Positions 22,936-35,308 of a DNA stretch of 64,000 nt are shown here, in pieces. The DNA comes from Anisus vortex (Eukaryota > Mollusca > Gastropoda > Planorbidae): the NCBI GenBank assembly GCA_949126835.1, contig OX421494.1, positions 3,789,201 through 3,853,200 on the forward strand, in the 5' to 3' direction. Below the pieces are notes generated by a model. That model had not been told where the DNA came from. It made no database searches and saw only the letters and a program-made list of their open reading frames with translations. The position numbers were made by a program, and so were the translations under genes. The stretch's first letter is position 1, and each line of letters begins with the position of its first letter.

Positions 22936-23989
22936 CTGCAAAGGCCATTAACAAGATAGCGTTTTTTTTTGCGTTAAACAAAAGTGTTTTTTTTTTTCTA
23001 ATTTTTTTGGTTTATATGTTAAACCTTTCATTTTTTCGAAAAAGAGTACCTGTCCAGGAATGTGGACTGTGTCTTGTTTTATTCTCTCAGCCGTTTTTAA
23101 GCCATCTGGCCTCCGTTTGACAGAAAACGTGTTGACACGGATATTAAGAAGATGGTCGAATTCTAAGAAATGCAGTTCTAGGAAAAAAAGTATGTTAACA
23201 AATTCAATCCATATATGGTCACAGATAGAGACGTTTGTGTGTGTGTGTGTGTGTGTTTGTGTGAAAAGCATAACAGTTGTAGTTGGCGCATTTATTTTTA
23301 CTTCAAGCTATCTGTCTCAATGTTTGTCATTAAGTCCACACACAGTTGAGGCATCTCAAATATCCAAACATCGGCTCCTATAGAGGTCTTTAGGAGCCTA
23401 AATTCTACAGTTTGGTAGTGTTTGTTTTCAAATAGTCAAACAAACGTATGTTAAGAGAAAGAGAGCGAGAGAGAGAGCAAGAGAGAGCGAGAGAGAGAGA
23501 CAAAGGGATAATCGAGTCTCCGGGAGCTTCATCTTATTTATTACAGACGCTGCTTATATAAAGAAGAGTATTTCTTACCATATGTCAAGTGTGCATCAGT
23601 ACTTTATTAATACAAATACAGAGGCGGAAATATTTCATTCTGAATAAAAACAACACAAACATTGTTATTCGTTTCAAACTACGCTTTTTCATTTAATTGT
23701 TCTATTGATCTTTACTCTTTATGCTGGGACATTTCTAAACCCGATACAATGAATTGAAGTATTTAGGCTCGTTCTGGCAGAGGCGACAATCACGTGCCGG
23801 AAGTTGAGGCAGGTGAGATGTAAAAATAGAAAAGGGAAGAGTGCGATGGCTCACTAGACCAGGGGCTGGGCAAATGCGGGCTTATCGTGAAGTAAAGTGT
23901 GGCTCTCGTTGGCCTCACGCGCGCCTACACCTAACCCATACAATTTTGAAAGAATCATGAATATTTTCTTCGGACCAAACTGTTTATAG
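22936..23989. other. Unassigned sequence with short simple repeats
   Basis: (GT)n lies at 23235-23262 and (GA)n at 23455-23503. No gene is seen. Confidence 0.6.
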
Positions 23990-24345
23990 GGCTGGTGAAG
24001 CAGCGTTCACCTGTTTCTAAGGCCACGGCATACTGTGGGATGTGTGGCCAGCACAATACCCAGCCGCATTTACTTTACCCCAACTAATGTCGGGTACCCA
24101 TCAGAACTGGTTAGACTCGGGAACTCCCTCCAGTCCCGGGAACAAATCCTAGCCTCTATAAGGATTCGAACCCAGAACCTTCGGATCGCCCCCCTCCCCT
24201 CCCAGCGGGCAACCACGTCGTATCAACGGGAAACAAACGTGGTTTCCACATATTTTCGTGGTTTAACACGTTTTTTCCCCATCGATACGACGTGGTGTGC
24301 CCGCTGGACCAGTCGAACGCGCTATCGCTCGGCCACTGTGCCCAT
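23990..24345 (-). mobile_element. tRNA-headed SINE (family 1) interrupted by a MITE
   Basis: It is nearly full-length in reverse orientation. Its head is split between cttcggatcgcc and ccagtcgaacgcg by the palindromic MITE at 24202-24307. An uninterrupted stretch of the same head sequence (cggcgttcgactggcgatcc) survives at 38911, confirming the break point. Confidence 0.85.
24202..24307. mobile_element. Palindromic MITE (family B) nested in a SINE
   Basis: The arms ccagcgggcaaccacgtcgt and acgacgtggtgtgcccgctgg face each other around a short centre. It is inserted in the tRNA-like head of the SINE at 23990-24345. Confidence 0.88.
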
Positions 24346-27300
24346 AGTTAAGTGTGCTACTCATCGATCAAACATTTGACTAAACATTAACACGACGAAA
24401 TAAACACGCTCAAATGCGCATACAGAGTTATAGCCAGGACTGTTCAATGAGTGACAGCAATGTGTATGTTTGTGTGTGTATTGTTTGACCTCTTGCACCA
24501 GGTGATCACGGAGGGACGTCAAGACAACGAATAAACGTCAATTAAACTATCTCGGCCAACACAGCTAAGCCACTGAATGGTACGAATTGATGTGTAAATA
24601 ATACATTGAAATAATATAACTCGAATGTTATGCCCCAAGAACCTGCCCGAATTAATATTTTCAACGTAATATACACAACCCAGCAACTACTTGGCAGTAA
24701 ACACGTTGGACGAGACGTGAATGGCAAGGCGATGTTTTAATGGTGTCACTGAGTGCCTGCTGTGGGTGATCTGTAAATTGATTGGCATCTGATCAAATGT
24801 GGGGGGTGGGGGGAGTCGCAGTCAATGTTTTTATTTAATGCGCTTAACAACGCAATTTCTCTTCTGGGAAGATAGCCTCAGTGGGCGTAAGTCATCAGAG
24901 GGCGTACAAACCGGACGCATTCGATTAAGACATATAAAAGAGAAGAATACAAGGCGGGTGTCGGGGGTGAGGGGGCTTGGGGTGGGCACCCAGAATGCCA
25001 GGGAAACTGATCACTTAACATCAATTGCTTGACAAATGTTACAATACTTTAGTTACTGGTAGTTAAATAGAAGAACTAGATCTATATATAGGTTTGGAGT
25101 TCAGATTTTTTTTAAATAAATCCTATTTATATTAACTTCTCAAAACTTTGTACATTTCTGGCGGGTGACCAGTCCTTTATTCAACCACTTCCCGTAATGC
25201 GATCGAGCTGACATTTGGCGCATAGACATGTTACCTGTGATAATGCACTATACCACCCCCCCCCCCTTTCCCTCCTTCCAACGCAGGAAAAAATATGTTT
25301 TACAGTTAATCCTGTTTAAAGACTTAAAGAACATAATATTCTAACATTGAATTATATTTATTTTAATTACCCTCGAGTTTATGACTTTGTTCGTGCGTGG
25401 CAAGTGACAGAAGCTCTGGAAGGTTTGTTAATAACAAAAATGAGTTATATTAAGGGTTTAGAAGAAAAACATAGTTTTTAGGGTGTTTTTCTTACTAAAG
25501 AACAAAGAAGAAAAAGTGGAATATCTTCGTAATGATTGAATACTTTATTATTTATTTTTTGTGAAAACATTGATGTATGCAAAAAGATTTGTACAAAATT
25601 TTTTATTAAAAAACGATTCCATGTGTCATTTCTAATGGCTATTATAAAATTATGCCGAATAGATTTGGAGAAGTTGAAATGATGCACTGAATTTATTTAT
25701 TTAGTTCTAAAATATGTGTGTTGACCTAATTAATGTTGGCAGAAATAATTGGTTTAACTACAGCCTATAGAGTGACCCCTTCTTCCCCTTTGCTAGGTTA
25801 TAAAAAAAAATACATCGTCTATATAATAAAGCTAAAAACGGCACTAGTATTGTACTATATATAGTATATAGGCCCACACACAGGCGTGGCTTCATTCAAG
25901 CGTTTAGGCCATTTGATACGTTTTCGCTTCACACATCCTTTAAGTCACTATGACCTGCACCTTGTAACCTGGTCTAACTACTTAAAAATTGTTATCAAAT
26001 TATTTCAGTGGCGATGGGAACTATAAAACTTGAAGTGAACTGCGCAGTCTATATTGTAGCTGTCGAACATTTTCTTGGTTTCTCCACTTCATTTTCTTTT
26101 GTCCTGTGTTGTTGTTTTTTATTTTTTAATTTATTTTTGTTTTTTGTCGACTGGGTATGGGGATTGGTCTGCTGTACAAAGTCTTAAAGTCTCTTGCAAT
26201 GATAGCCTACACTTAACCGCGTTTTTTTTAAATTCTATGTCACTTATATGTGGGATAGTCTATAGTAGGCGTACAAGTATTTTGAAATACATGATATTGA
26301 ACGAGTTTTTTTCCCTTTCAAAGCTGTTTGGGATAGTCTTGAATACTGTTGTTAGTAGATAGCGCGAAAACAAATAAAGATAACACAGCTTTGTGAACAC
26401 ACCATAATAGACGCAGTGTACCAGAAATTAAACTTAGAAGTGACAATGACAAACAATTAAATCTAGATCTCTTTATTCAATACTTAGTGGTGTACTGTAT
26501 ATCTATCATTACTTTAACAAATAACGATAATAAATGATACCATTTAATCTTATTATTTAAAACATTGATAGATAAAAACTAATTGAAATTTTAAAAAAAT
26601 GAGAGTGATACATGAGATATATTTCATATATATATAATATATAATATTATATACTATTACTTAGTTATTACTATTAAACTATTATTAATACTATTAAATC
26701 CTACCCGAACGGTAATAATAAGTCTTATAACGGAAAGCAAGTAAGCTTATATTCTTAGAAGCGACTGCAATTACCATTATAAGTATAAGCTTTCAGTATG
26801 ACAAACCGTTCAATAATCAATTTCTCTTGTCACGTGAATTTTGATTGTTTATTTGTTGTTTTCATTTTTAGTTTGATCCGAATCGAAGCATTAGCAAGAT
26901 AACAGAACAGACAAATGAAAGTGACCGAGTTTTTTTTTAAACTTACTTCCTAGAACCTCTTCTTTTCCGAGAAATCGAAACTGGAATTATGTGCGTCAGT
27001 GATTCCAAACAACGTTAGCCTAGTGAAAATTATCAACATAACAATTAATCCACGCGTCTACGGTAGCCTACTCGGTCTTATCACCGTGTATTATATATAG
27101 TGTATATTTTTAGAGATTATTCCTCTTTTCTACACACTAGATCTATAAGGAAGTTAGTTTACGCAAAGGAATATACAAATATATATATCTATACGGCATA
27201 CGGCTATACGCCTACAATGATTATTCGTTTCATATGCATTACACCTTTGGTTTGGACTTTTTCGATAGAGCGCCTACTAGACTGTACTAGACAGACTATA

Positions 27301-28832
27301 ATTTACTATAATTATAATATAATGAATAATGGCTATGCATTTTATGGCATACGATTATAAGAATGTTTGATATATTAAAGGGTATACGTATACTTCTACG
27401 ACTTTATGACTAAGACCTACATAAGTAGCCTAAACTTTGTTTTTGGTAGGGTAAAGGTCAAAGTTCAATTAAGATAAACTGTTGAATTTGTTTTAGTAGA
27501 TCTATATCAAATGTGGATTTTAGGTTTTTTAAAAAAGCAAAACAACATGCTACTAAGCTACAGTTGCGAAGAAGCACACAATTTAATATGAATTAAACCT
27601 AGACATAGCCTATATATTTTTTATTTATTTTACCCGAGAAATATGGCTTAGTCTTTAAATTTAGTTTGATTTTATGCCCTCAATAACAGTCTACAGTCAA
27701 CAATAAGGATAACTCTTAATAACCACTAAAAATAGAAAGACTACCTCTACTAGAAACAACCATAAAATAATTGGTAACTATCTACACAGTATAGCACTGT
27801 GACTTTCAGTATATATAAATGAGGTCAGTGACATACATTGATGTAAATAGTTTATTAAGTGGCTGGATTCTGCTGCGTTATCATTAAAAATTGATGGTTT
27901 GGTTTGGCTAGTCAATGTTAAAGAGAAGAAAAATTTATTATTAAAACATGTTCATTTTCAAATGGCCCATTTCATTTTAGTAGAAATCTATTTTTAGATT
28001 GGACTAATTTTAATATTAGGACCACAGAATTTTTAAAAATAAATCTAAATGATAGTCAATGGCTAAATTAATTCAAAAGTAAGGCCTTAATGAGTTAAGT
28101 TATTGAGTAACTGACTTCCTAGCTTACTGTTACAGGATCAAATGACTTACAAACTACTGTTAACTGGTTGTATGACTAAGAAATGTAAAAAATTGATTAC
28201 TAGCTTCCTTATTAATACATAAGAACAAAAATACATCTTGCCAACAACTTCTAAAAATAGGTTGAAATGTATAATGGGGATCTATACTCAACTCTGACTG
28301 GATAGTCTGCTTTTTAAAAGAATAACCCTCTGTTTAAAAAAAAAAATTCAGATTATAAAAAGAAAAGTGCCAAATGATAGTGGTACACCCACCTCTCCCC
28401 ACATAGTCAGTGAATGTGATGCACAAAATAATCATCAAATTTAGTAATTAGCATACAACATAGGAAATTAATTTATCTCTAATACTCTTTTAATGGATGA
28501 GAAATCGAGAGCTCTGACTGGCATTATAATAATAATTTTTTTTAGGATCTGAGAATGTTTTAAGTTTTTAATGTAAAGTATATTTCAAGTTTGGAATCAA
28601 ATTTCATCCTTGAGAGCTTGTCATTTATTCTTTTAAGTTCGGCTACAGGCTTTTAACAAACCCAAAATAACAGAAACTTCAAACAGTACAAACAAACTTT
28701 TCTACTTCAGCAAGCAAGCAAACAAACAAACTTTAAATAAAAACATTTATTAAAAACATTTTATGTTGAAATATTTCACAATTTTGTGTTAACTTCTTTT
28801 GTTTATCTCTATATCACACATATATATACTAC
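24346..28832. other. Long AT-rich stretch without supported genes
   Basis: 25165-25262 (cacttcccgtaatgcgatcg…) resembles a block in the long inverted-repeat element at 57689-60534. A poly-C run lies at 25256-25267. Other frames are short, AT-driven and lack motifs. Confidence 0.45.
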
Positions 28833-29080
28833 ACATTCAGACTCAAAGTACAGTTACAACACATTCAGACTCAAAGTACAGTTACAACACATTCAGACTC
28901 AAAGTACAGTTACAACATATTCAGACTCAAAGTACAGTTACAACATATTCAGACTCAAAGTACAGTTACAACATATTCAGACCCAAAGTACAGTTACAAC
29001 ACATTCAGACTCAAAGTACAGTTACAACACATTCAGACTCAAAGTACAGTTACAACACATTCAGACTCAAAGTACAGTTA
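28833..29080. repeat. 28-bp tandem repeat, about 9 copies
   Basis: The unit is acattcagactcaaagtaca plus gttacaac. Copies differ only at cacatt/catatt and actca/accca. It lies about 1.5 kb beyond the SOCS stop codon. Confidence 0.95.
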
Positions 29081-30573
29081 TAAATTAATCAGTTTTACTT
29101 TGCTTGAATTTTGTCAATATGCATATTTTTGGGTTGCAACCAAAAAAATTTAAATACAAATGTAATATTATTTTGTTATAAGCTTTTATAGTAATGTGAT
29201 TATAAAATTCCATTTTAATTTTCAAAAATGATTAAAAACTTTGTTGCTTTTTTCCTTTTGAGGTTTAAATATATTTTGTATAATTTCTTAATAATTTGTT
29301 GATTCCAAGCCGTGAAAAACTTCAGATCACAATTTTCCCCAAAAAGTCAAATATAATATTTTATTTACCCTGGTATATAAAAATAAAGATTACAAAAAAT
29401 GAAAACACACACTGACACTGAGATAAATTTGGAAAAAAACAAACAGCACAGCAAAAAAAAACAAAACAAAGAACAACGTCAAAAAAAAAAACCATTAATG
29501 AACAAACTAAAACCAGAACAAGTTCAACCACAGTGTCCACAGTATCTAAGAAAACACTGTATCTTTTCACCCATTATAATGAGACCTACACTTTGAATAA
29601 TTTAATCTTTGAAAGATAAAGTTTATATACAATTATATTTATATGGAAGCATGCGGGATAATTACATAAAGTAAATAGCTCTGTAAGACCTATAATTTTA
29701 AAGTAGGCCTAACTGAAAACCTTTTCTTTTGATTACAAATTGATCCATTCATTTAATTGTGTAAAAAAAAAACGAGCATATTTTTTATTTTTTTTTAAAG
29801 AATGACCTCTAAACAATAAAAAAAATATATTTTGTAGTTTGCCAAAATGCTTTTAATTCCGTTTTTGTATGTTAACTACACAAGTGTTATTGTTAGCTGA
29901 ACCAATCAAGCAGTTAACAAAAGTAAAAAAATTCATTGTTATCAATATTATCATTCAAGTATACTTATTTTACAATTCTGACATGATCAATGCACATGTA
30001 AACTTTTACCAATATACATTCATAAGAATTCTTACAATTAAGCATACACCACGAGGTAGATTCAACAATATTTTTACAGTGACTAGAGACAAGCAAAATA
30101 TTTCAGTCACACGGTAATTTACTTGTAAAAAGTCTCAGTAAAAGACCTTTTAAAGCTAATAAATACAGACAATTAATGGGTTTCAACTATTCATGCCAAT
30201 CAACTAATCAAAGAATGATACCAATAAGATTGGTCAAGTTGTAAAAAAAATGGGATCCTATGATGACATTCATTCTTATCACAGTTGAGAAAATACACGG
30301 GTAAAGAAATAGCTTTACCAGTTTGACAGGCCGAACCACATTTCATGTCATAATCAGTTGGATTAATTTTAAACGATCTTTTGGCCTACTCACTGATTTG
30401 TAATTCAATGAATATACCCATATTAGATGTAAGTTTATTTGAAGATTATTTGAGGATTACTATGTTACCTCACAGGTGCATACTTTTAAAGGGAAGAAAT
30501 AAAAGGATGCCCTCTGTAGCAACTATAAATATAAATAATACTTATGTCTTGAAAAAATATACAAAATAGTGTA
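29081..30573. other. AT-rich 3' flank of the SOCS gene
   Basis: The first canonical minus-strand poly(A) signal after the SOCS stop is AATAAA at 30434-30439 (tttatt on the plus strand). More lie further left, so a longer 3' UTR is possible. No other gene is seen. Confidence 0.5.
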
Positions 30574-31461
30574 TCATACCCTATAAGGATATGCCTTTAA
30601 GTAATTCTTTAAATGGGATGATATAGACAGTTTATCCACAGATAACTGAGGCATATAAACATCCTCTAGGCACTGATTAACCTTTACCCTCGACAGGTGT
30701 GCTAATGACGGGACAGAACATTTCAAAGGTGTTGTCAAGTTCACTTTCATGCTCTTCTTCCCAGAATTCTCCTCCCACCTCCAGGACTTGTTGTGTCCAC
30801 TCTGCGAGACCATCACATGAAAGTCTATGAGAGCTAACACACTCTCAAAGCAAGGGAGTTTGTTCCTTATTTTCTCATCACTGTCAAATTGAAAAAGTCC
30901 TTTATTATACACAATCCGAACACTTGTGGCCCCCCTCTCAGTCTTTAAACTCAAAGAATATAAATACCTAGAATCTGAACTATCTCGAAGAAAAAATGTT
31001 CCTACTGACTTTTTACCCAGGATATGCCGAGCCTCTTGGCTGCTCACTGAACCGTAATAAAAACAACAATCGTTTAACTCTTGAACATTAATTTCCAATT
31101 TGTCCAGTTCGTTGTTACAGTCAAATAGTGGTTTGTACACAGAAAATCCACCTGACCCGAAACCAGAGTCGTTCACGTTATCCTCTTCATCTGCAATGCG
31201 GCGCTCTGGCACAGCCATCACATGCTGAAAATTACACTCTTGCTGTTCCGCTAGTATAGCCCTGCTATTTCTCTGCAATCTTAGACTCTGAGGCCTGCAG
31301 TTAGCCGGCTCTGGGGCCCGGATGTTCATACCCAGGAAGAAGTTTAAGGATGCACATGATTTACATAAATGAAGGCCAGGCTCACGCTGGATATGTTGCT
31401 TCTTTTGAAGGTCTGTGTCTGACTGGCTTGGGCAAATCTCTAACGGACAGCTTGGAGGCAT
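30574..31461 (-). CDS. SOCS: SOCS2/CISH-type suppressor of cytokine signalling
   Basis: The exon encodes 295 residues from the ATG at 31461. An ATG 15 codons further up (31506) lies behind an acceptor (tttccacag ending at 31482), so it is probably intronic. Residues about 134-225 are an SH2 domain: FYYGSVSSQEARHIL, then GTFFLRDSSD with phosphotyrosine-binding Arg159. Residues about 251-295 are a SOCS box (PSLAHLSRVKVNQC … HLKNYLKAYPYRV). SOCS proteins bind phosphorylated receptors or JAKs through SH2 and recruit Elongin B/C-Cullin5 ubiquitin ligase through the box, damping JAK/STAT signalling in the cytoplasm. The C-terminal KDYLEEY-like end is closest to SOCS2/CISH. Odd points are an N-terminal region of about 130 residues, long for SOCS2, Ser257 where the BC box usually has Cys, and about nine extra residues in the Cullin-box region. 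It is intact, with no frameshift. Confidence 0.93.
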   Translation of the reverse strand: MPPSCPLEICPSQSDTDLQKKQHIQREPGLHLCKSCASLNFFLGMNIRAPEPANCRPQSLRLQRNSRAILAEQQECNFQHVMAVPERRIADEEDNVNDSGFGSGGFSVYKPLFDCNNELDKLEINVQELNDCCFYYGSVSSQEARHILGKKSVGTFFLRDSSDSRYLYSLSLKTERGATSVRIVYNKGLFQFDSDEKIRNKLPCFESVLALIDFHVMVSQSGHNKSWRWEENSGKKSMKVNLTTPLKCSVPSLAHLSRVKVNQCLEDVYMPQLSVDKLSISSHLKNYLKAYPYRV

Positions 31462-31481
31462 CTGTTTGCCGCTAGTGTCTC

Positions 31482-34200
31482 CTGTGGAAACATAAAAAAT
31501 TTTCATTGTATACTTTATAAAAAATATATCTGACTAGAAAAAAATTATAAAGAGTCTAGGCAGAAAATGTTTATTGACATAATTTTTGTTCATTACTTAC
31601 TGTCTGGAAAGAAATATGATTTACACCAAGAAGAAAAAAAAGACTTGTATAAAAAGTTTACTCTTAATGCAAAACTGTAGTCATGCAGTATATAGGCCTA
31701 CTACCCCTTTTTCCCCAAACAATTATGATTAGTTTTTTTTTTTAAAGATCTTACTCAAAGAAACATTTTTATCATAGACTGAGTTCAAGTAATGAATAAT
31801 GAGAAATGTCCCCTAATTCAAAATACAAATGGCCCACCTTCTGTACTTTGGCCTACTATTGTATGCTGCACTGTAGTGTAGGCTTTTTCTAAGAAATATT
31901 TGGATTGGGTTCATACATCCTACTTTTCTATTATAGGCTGTATTAAGGTTAAAGGTTAAACTGGCCCTTCCTTGTAAGCATCATTGTTTACTTTAAGTTT
32001 TCATATTGATGATCACAATTATTTTATGTGAATTCTAAAGAGACAGTTCATTAAACCAACTTATAAATTATGCCAGTCCCTACAATAGCCTTTAAGACCT
32101 ACATTTCTGAGTAAGAAATACATCACAGTATAACCTAACAAATTCCATTGAAAGTGAAATACTCAGAATTAACACCATAGAGATAAAAACACTTCATGTA
32201 CATTCTCTTTATTCTAGGGTGGCTTAGCATAGGCTTGAATTAGTCAGAATTGCAGTTAGGGAGGGCCGAAGGAGACGCCACAAGAGTGGTATCTATTCAA
32301 ATAATGGAGGGGGGCACAAATAAGTGTATCCATCCCCGGTTATCCCCCACCCCTGGGACGTGACATTTCCATACTATACTATAGCCCCGTTGTCAGAAAA
32401 ACTAATAATTTTATATTAAAAACTTTTAAAAAATGTAAGACCAGACTAAAGCCACATACAGGCGCCAGCCGCAGTAATCTTGTGTATAAAAGAGCCATCT
32501 TTAAGTTGTTTTATTTTTTAATACAAGAGACGGATATAATAAATAATTGATTGTAAGTTGGAAGCTGACAGTTAAAAATCATAGTGCCCAGGATTCTTAG
32601 AAATTGTAGTAAACTGGACTAAATGCTTAATTGATCGGATCGTTGTTGATTCTTATTCTAGGGATAAAAAACTTTAAAAGAAGACAATTAGACTTTTTTA
32701 TAATCTAAAACATTATTTCAGGCCAAAACACACATATCAATGATTTAGGGCTTGTCTTACATTTTAATTGTATGATTCCATAAGATTAATGTTTTGCATT
32801 TTTAAATGAGAATATAGTAAAGCCTGCATAGTGTTGTAAAGGTATTAATAGTATTATTACTAGGGCTAGGGCCTACTATTTTATTTAATTAATAATGTAA
32901 TGATGGTAAAAATTTTAGCCTAATCTTATTTTAATGAAATCAATAAGGAATATTTTTTTGTGTTGAACCTAGTTTTACCATTCGTTCTAAACCTAAAAAT
33001 GAACCTGTCTAGATTAATGATGATAAAGATAAAGACCATTTGTAAATTTATTTAGACAAGATTTGGCAGAGAATTGTATATATATATATAAGTAACTTAG
33101 TGTAGAAGCCCTCGAGCCTAGATTTAATTTTTTTTTAAATACTCTAGGCCTAGGCCTAACTAATACTGTACGTTTTTATATGACCTTTAAGTCTACATGG
33201 AATGAACATTATTTTTCTTTTAAAGAATTAGACTGTTGTAACTTTGTAGACTACGGCAAAGCCGCTATATATACCATACGCATGGTCCTATATACTATAT
33301 ACTCATATATATATATACTGGACTATATTATTATATATAGGCCTAAATATTCTAGGCCTACTTATTCTTAAACTAAACTATCTTCTCTGGGCCTGCTTTA
33401 GGCTGTCATGTCTTTATGATTATGATTGGAATGACATGTGTCCATGTGAATCTAATATAAAGATACAATATATCAATATAGTAATATAGTATAGTTGACA
33501 GGACTATTACTATATTATGTTGATATCCTAGCCCTAGCCTATAAAATTCTAATCTAAGCCTATAATTATACTATAATATAATATATAGCCTATGTCAAGT
33601 TATATAGCCTAAGTATAAATTGAAAATATTAAAATATAGGCCTAGGCCTAGTAATATAGGCCTATATGGCATGTTTTATTTATTTAGTAGGCATACACCG
33701 GCTTACGGCTATACCGCTATACCCTATACCCCATCATTCATTGCCCTGGCCTAGTAGATGCCTATGCTGCATGCACCACAGGCACAGTCGTAGATCAAAA
33801 ATATTTAGGCATTTAGGCCTATTTACTAAATAATTTAGGGTCAACTTTAGATACTATTAGTATTAGTATATTGATAGATATTATTCATTAAATTAATCAT
33901 TATTTAGTTAGACTACTGTTAGTGTTACTGCTAGAACATATTAAATATTAGCCTACATAGTTAACATAGTTTACATTTACACAGTCATATAGTCATATAG
34001 TATAGTATAGTCATATCATAATGAATAATGACAAAATCATAATCATATGTGCATATGTCTCATATTATTAATTAGTCATAAGTCATATCATGTCATATGA
34101 TATGAATATGACATAGAGTATAGAGATAGGCCTACTACTACTATTACTATGACTTATGACAATTTCTTCTTCTTCTTTATAATATAAACATAAAACTCAC
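31482..34200 (-). other. Inferred first intron of the SOCS gene
   Basis: It is bounded by a consensus donor (a/gtgagt; GT at 34199-34200) and acceptor (cacag ending at 31482) on the minus strand. It is AT-rich, with many copies of TAGGCCTA between 33.1 and 34.2 kb and overlapping catata/agtata motifs at 33960-34110. No open exon is seen. The donor is a prediction, so the intron's left edge is firmer than its right. Confidence 0.5.
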
Positions 34201-34440
34201 TCGTAATCGCAATAGTTTGTATATGATGAAATAGTCTTATCCTGATTTATCCCACTATCCTCGCAACATACCACAATTATGAAGCGAAAATCAAAACCCA
34301 TAGCTATTTATCCTGTTTGACTCTGAGAATCCAAGAAATGAAGAGGTAACAATTTCGAATAGTGCCCCTTTATTTTTATGACAAGTTCTAAGAAAAAACA
34401 AATTACACACACACTACGCATGCGCCGTCCCCGCCCTACT
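34201..34440 (-). promoter_or_regulatory. Candidate SOCS promoter and 5' UTR exon
   Basis: On the minus strand, a GC box (gggcgggg, 34429-34436) and an NRF1-like palindrome (gcgcatgcgt, 34416-34425) sit side by side about 220 bp before a consensus splice donor at 34200/34201. No TATA box is obvious, as is usual for this promoter class. Transcription would start somewhere in 34201-34410 and give a non-coding first exon. Confidence 0.5.
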
Positions 34441-35041
34441 TTTCAAAGTCAATCTACCATCGCACAAAGACCGGTCACATGTGTTTAATAAACAACACTG
34501 CATTGAATCATTGAAACAAAATTTGTAAACATATATTTTGCCATACAAGTAAATAAACAAATTAGAGAGTAAAATATAGAACATGTCAATCTATATATTG
34601 TAAATCATATTTATAATTTGAGCCTTTTAATGGCGGTCGTTTTTTGTGCTTTTCTTTTAGAAACAACGCGCTTGACCCACTTTTACAAAAATGAAAATAT
34701 ACATTTTCTGGAATACGAATTTTTTTTTTTAGTTTTGTTTTTCTAAGACATCACTAGAATCCATGTAGGCCTATATAATTATTCAAACTAGCCTATTTTG
34801 TACGAAACATTCGTAATCTTACGAAATTTCGGCCTGTTTACTAAATTACGAATATGAATTTTATAATTCTCGAATTATCGGCGCCACTAAAATAAGAGAT
34901 TTCAATTATTTTTATCGGCAAAAATCCACATTATATATCTAATATGTTAGAGGCCTACATCTAGCCTGGCTGAAAACCAAAGAATTAATTATTAAGCTTA
35001 CTGGATTGCAGGAAAGACATTTTTTTGACGAAACTGGTAGG

Positions 35042-35308
35042 CTACTCAAGCAGACTTCTGTGCTCATGAGCCTCAAAGCCGGCGAAGTTTGTAAACCACT
35101 GATTCCCCGAGTCAGACCAGTGGACCATGTCTCCACCCTCATCTCTGAAGGTGCAGGGGCGATGAGTTGAAATCGCCACGGGGCCGGGATTGGAGCTGCT
35201 CGTACGGATCGCCCCGGTCCCAGCGGTATTGCGCACCCCACCAATATTCTGGTATCCCCGGGGTTTGGGCGGGGTGCGACGGCAGGAAGGGTGTGCGCAA
35301 CCATTGGC
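35042..35308 (-). CDS. Terminal exon of an unidentified protein-coding gene
   Basis: On the minus strand, a consensus acceptor (tatttacag ending at 35309) is followed by 88 open codons and a TAG at 35042-35044. The frame starts ANGCAHPSCRRTPPKPRGYQ, passes through PGPVAISTHRPCTFRDEGGD and ends WFTNFAGFEAHEHRSLLE. It is GC-rich and well mixed in composition, unlike the flanks. Both alternative minus frames are also open for over 60 codons, but they give proline- or serine-skewed peptides or run past without a splice signal. I do not recognise the family. The Trp/Gly/Asp-rich end looks globular and no membrane segment is visible. Upstream exons must lie at higher coordinates. The SOCS promoter begins about 600 bp downstream, so the two genes would lie head to tail. 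Confidence 0.55.
   Translation of the reverse strand, partial: ANGCAHPSCRRTPPKPRGYQNIGGVRNTAGTGAIRTSSSNPGPVAISTHRPCTFRDEGGDMVHWSDSGNQWFTNFAGFEAHEHRSLLE

Noticed and set aside
24035..24379. 114-codon plus-strand frame
   Set aside because: It is antisense SINE sequence plus the nested palindromic MITE.
31462..31506. Upstream ATG extending SOCS by 15 residues
   Set aside because: A consensus splice acceptor (tttccacag) lies between it and the next in-frame ATG, so the extension is probably intron sequence.
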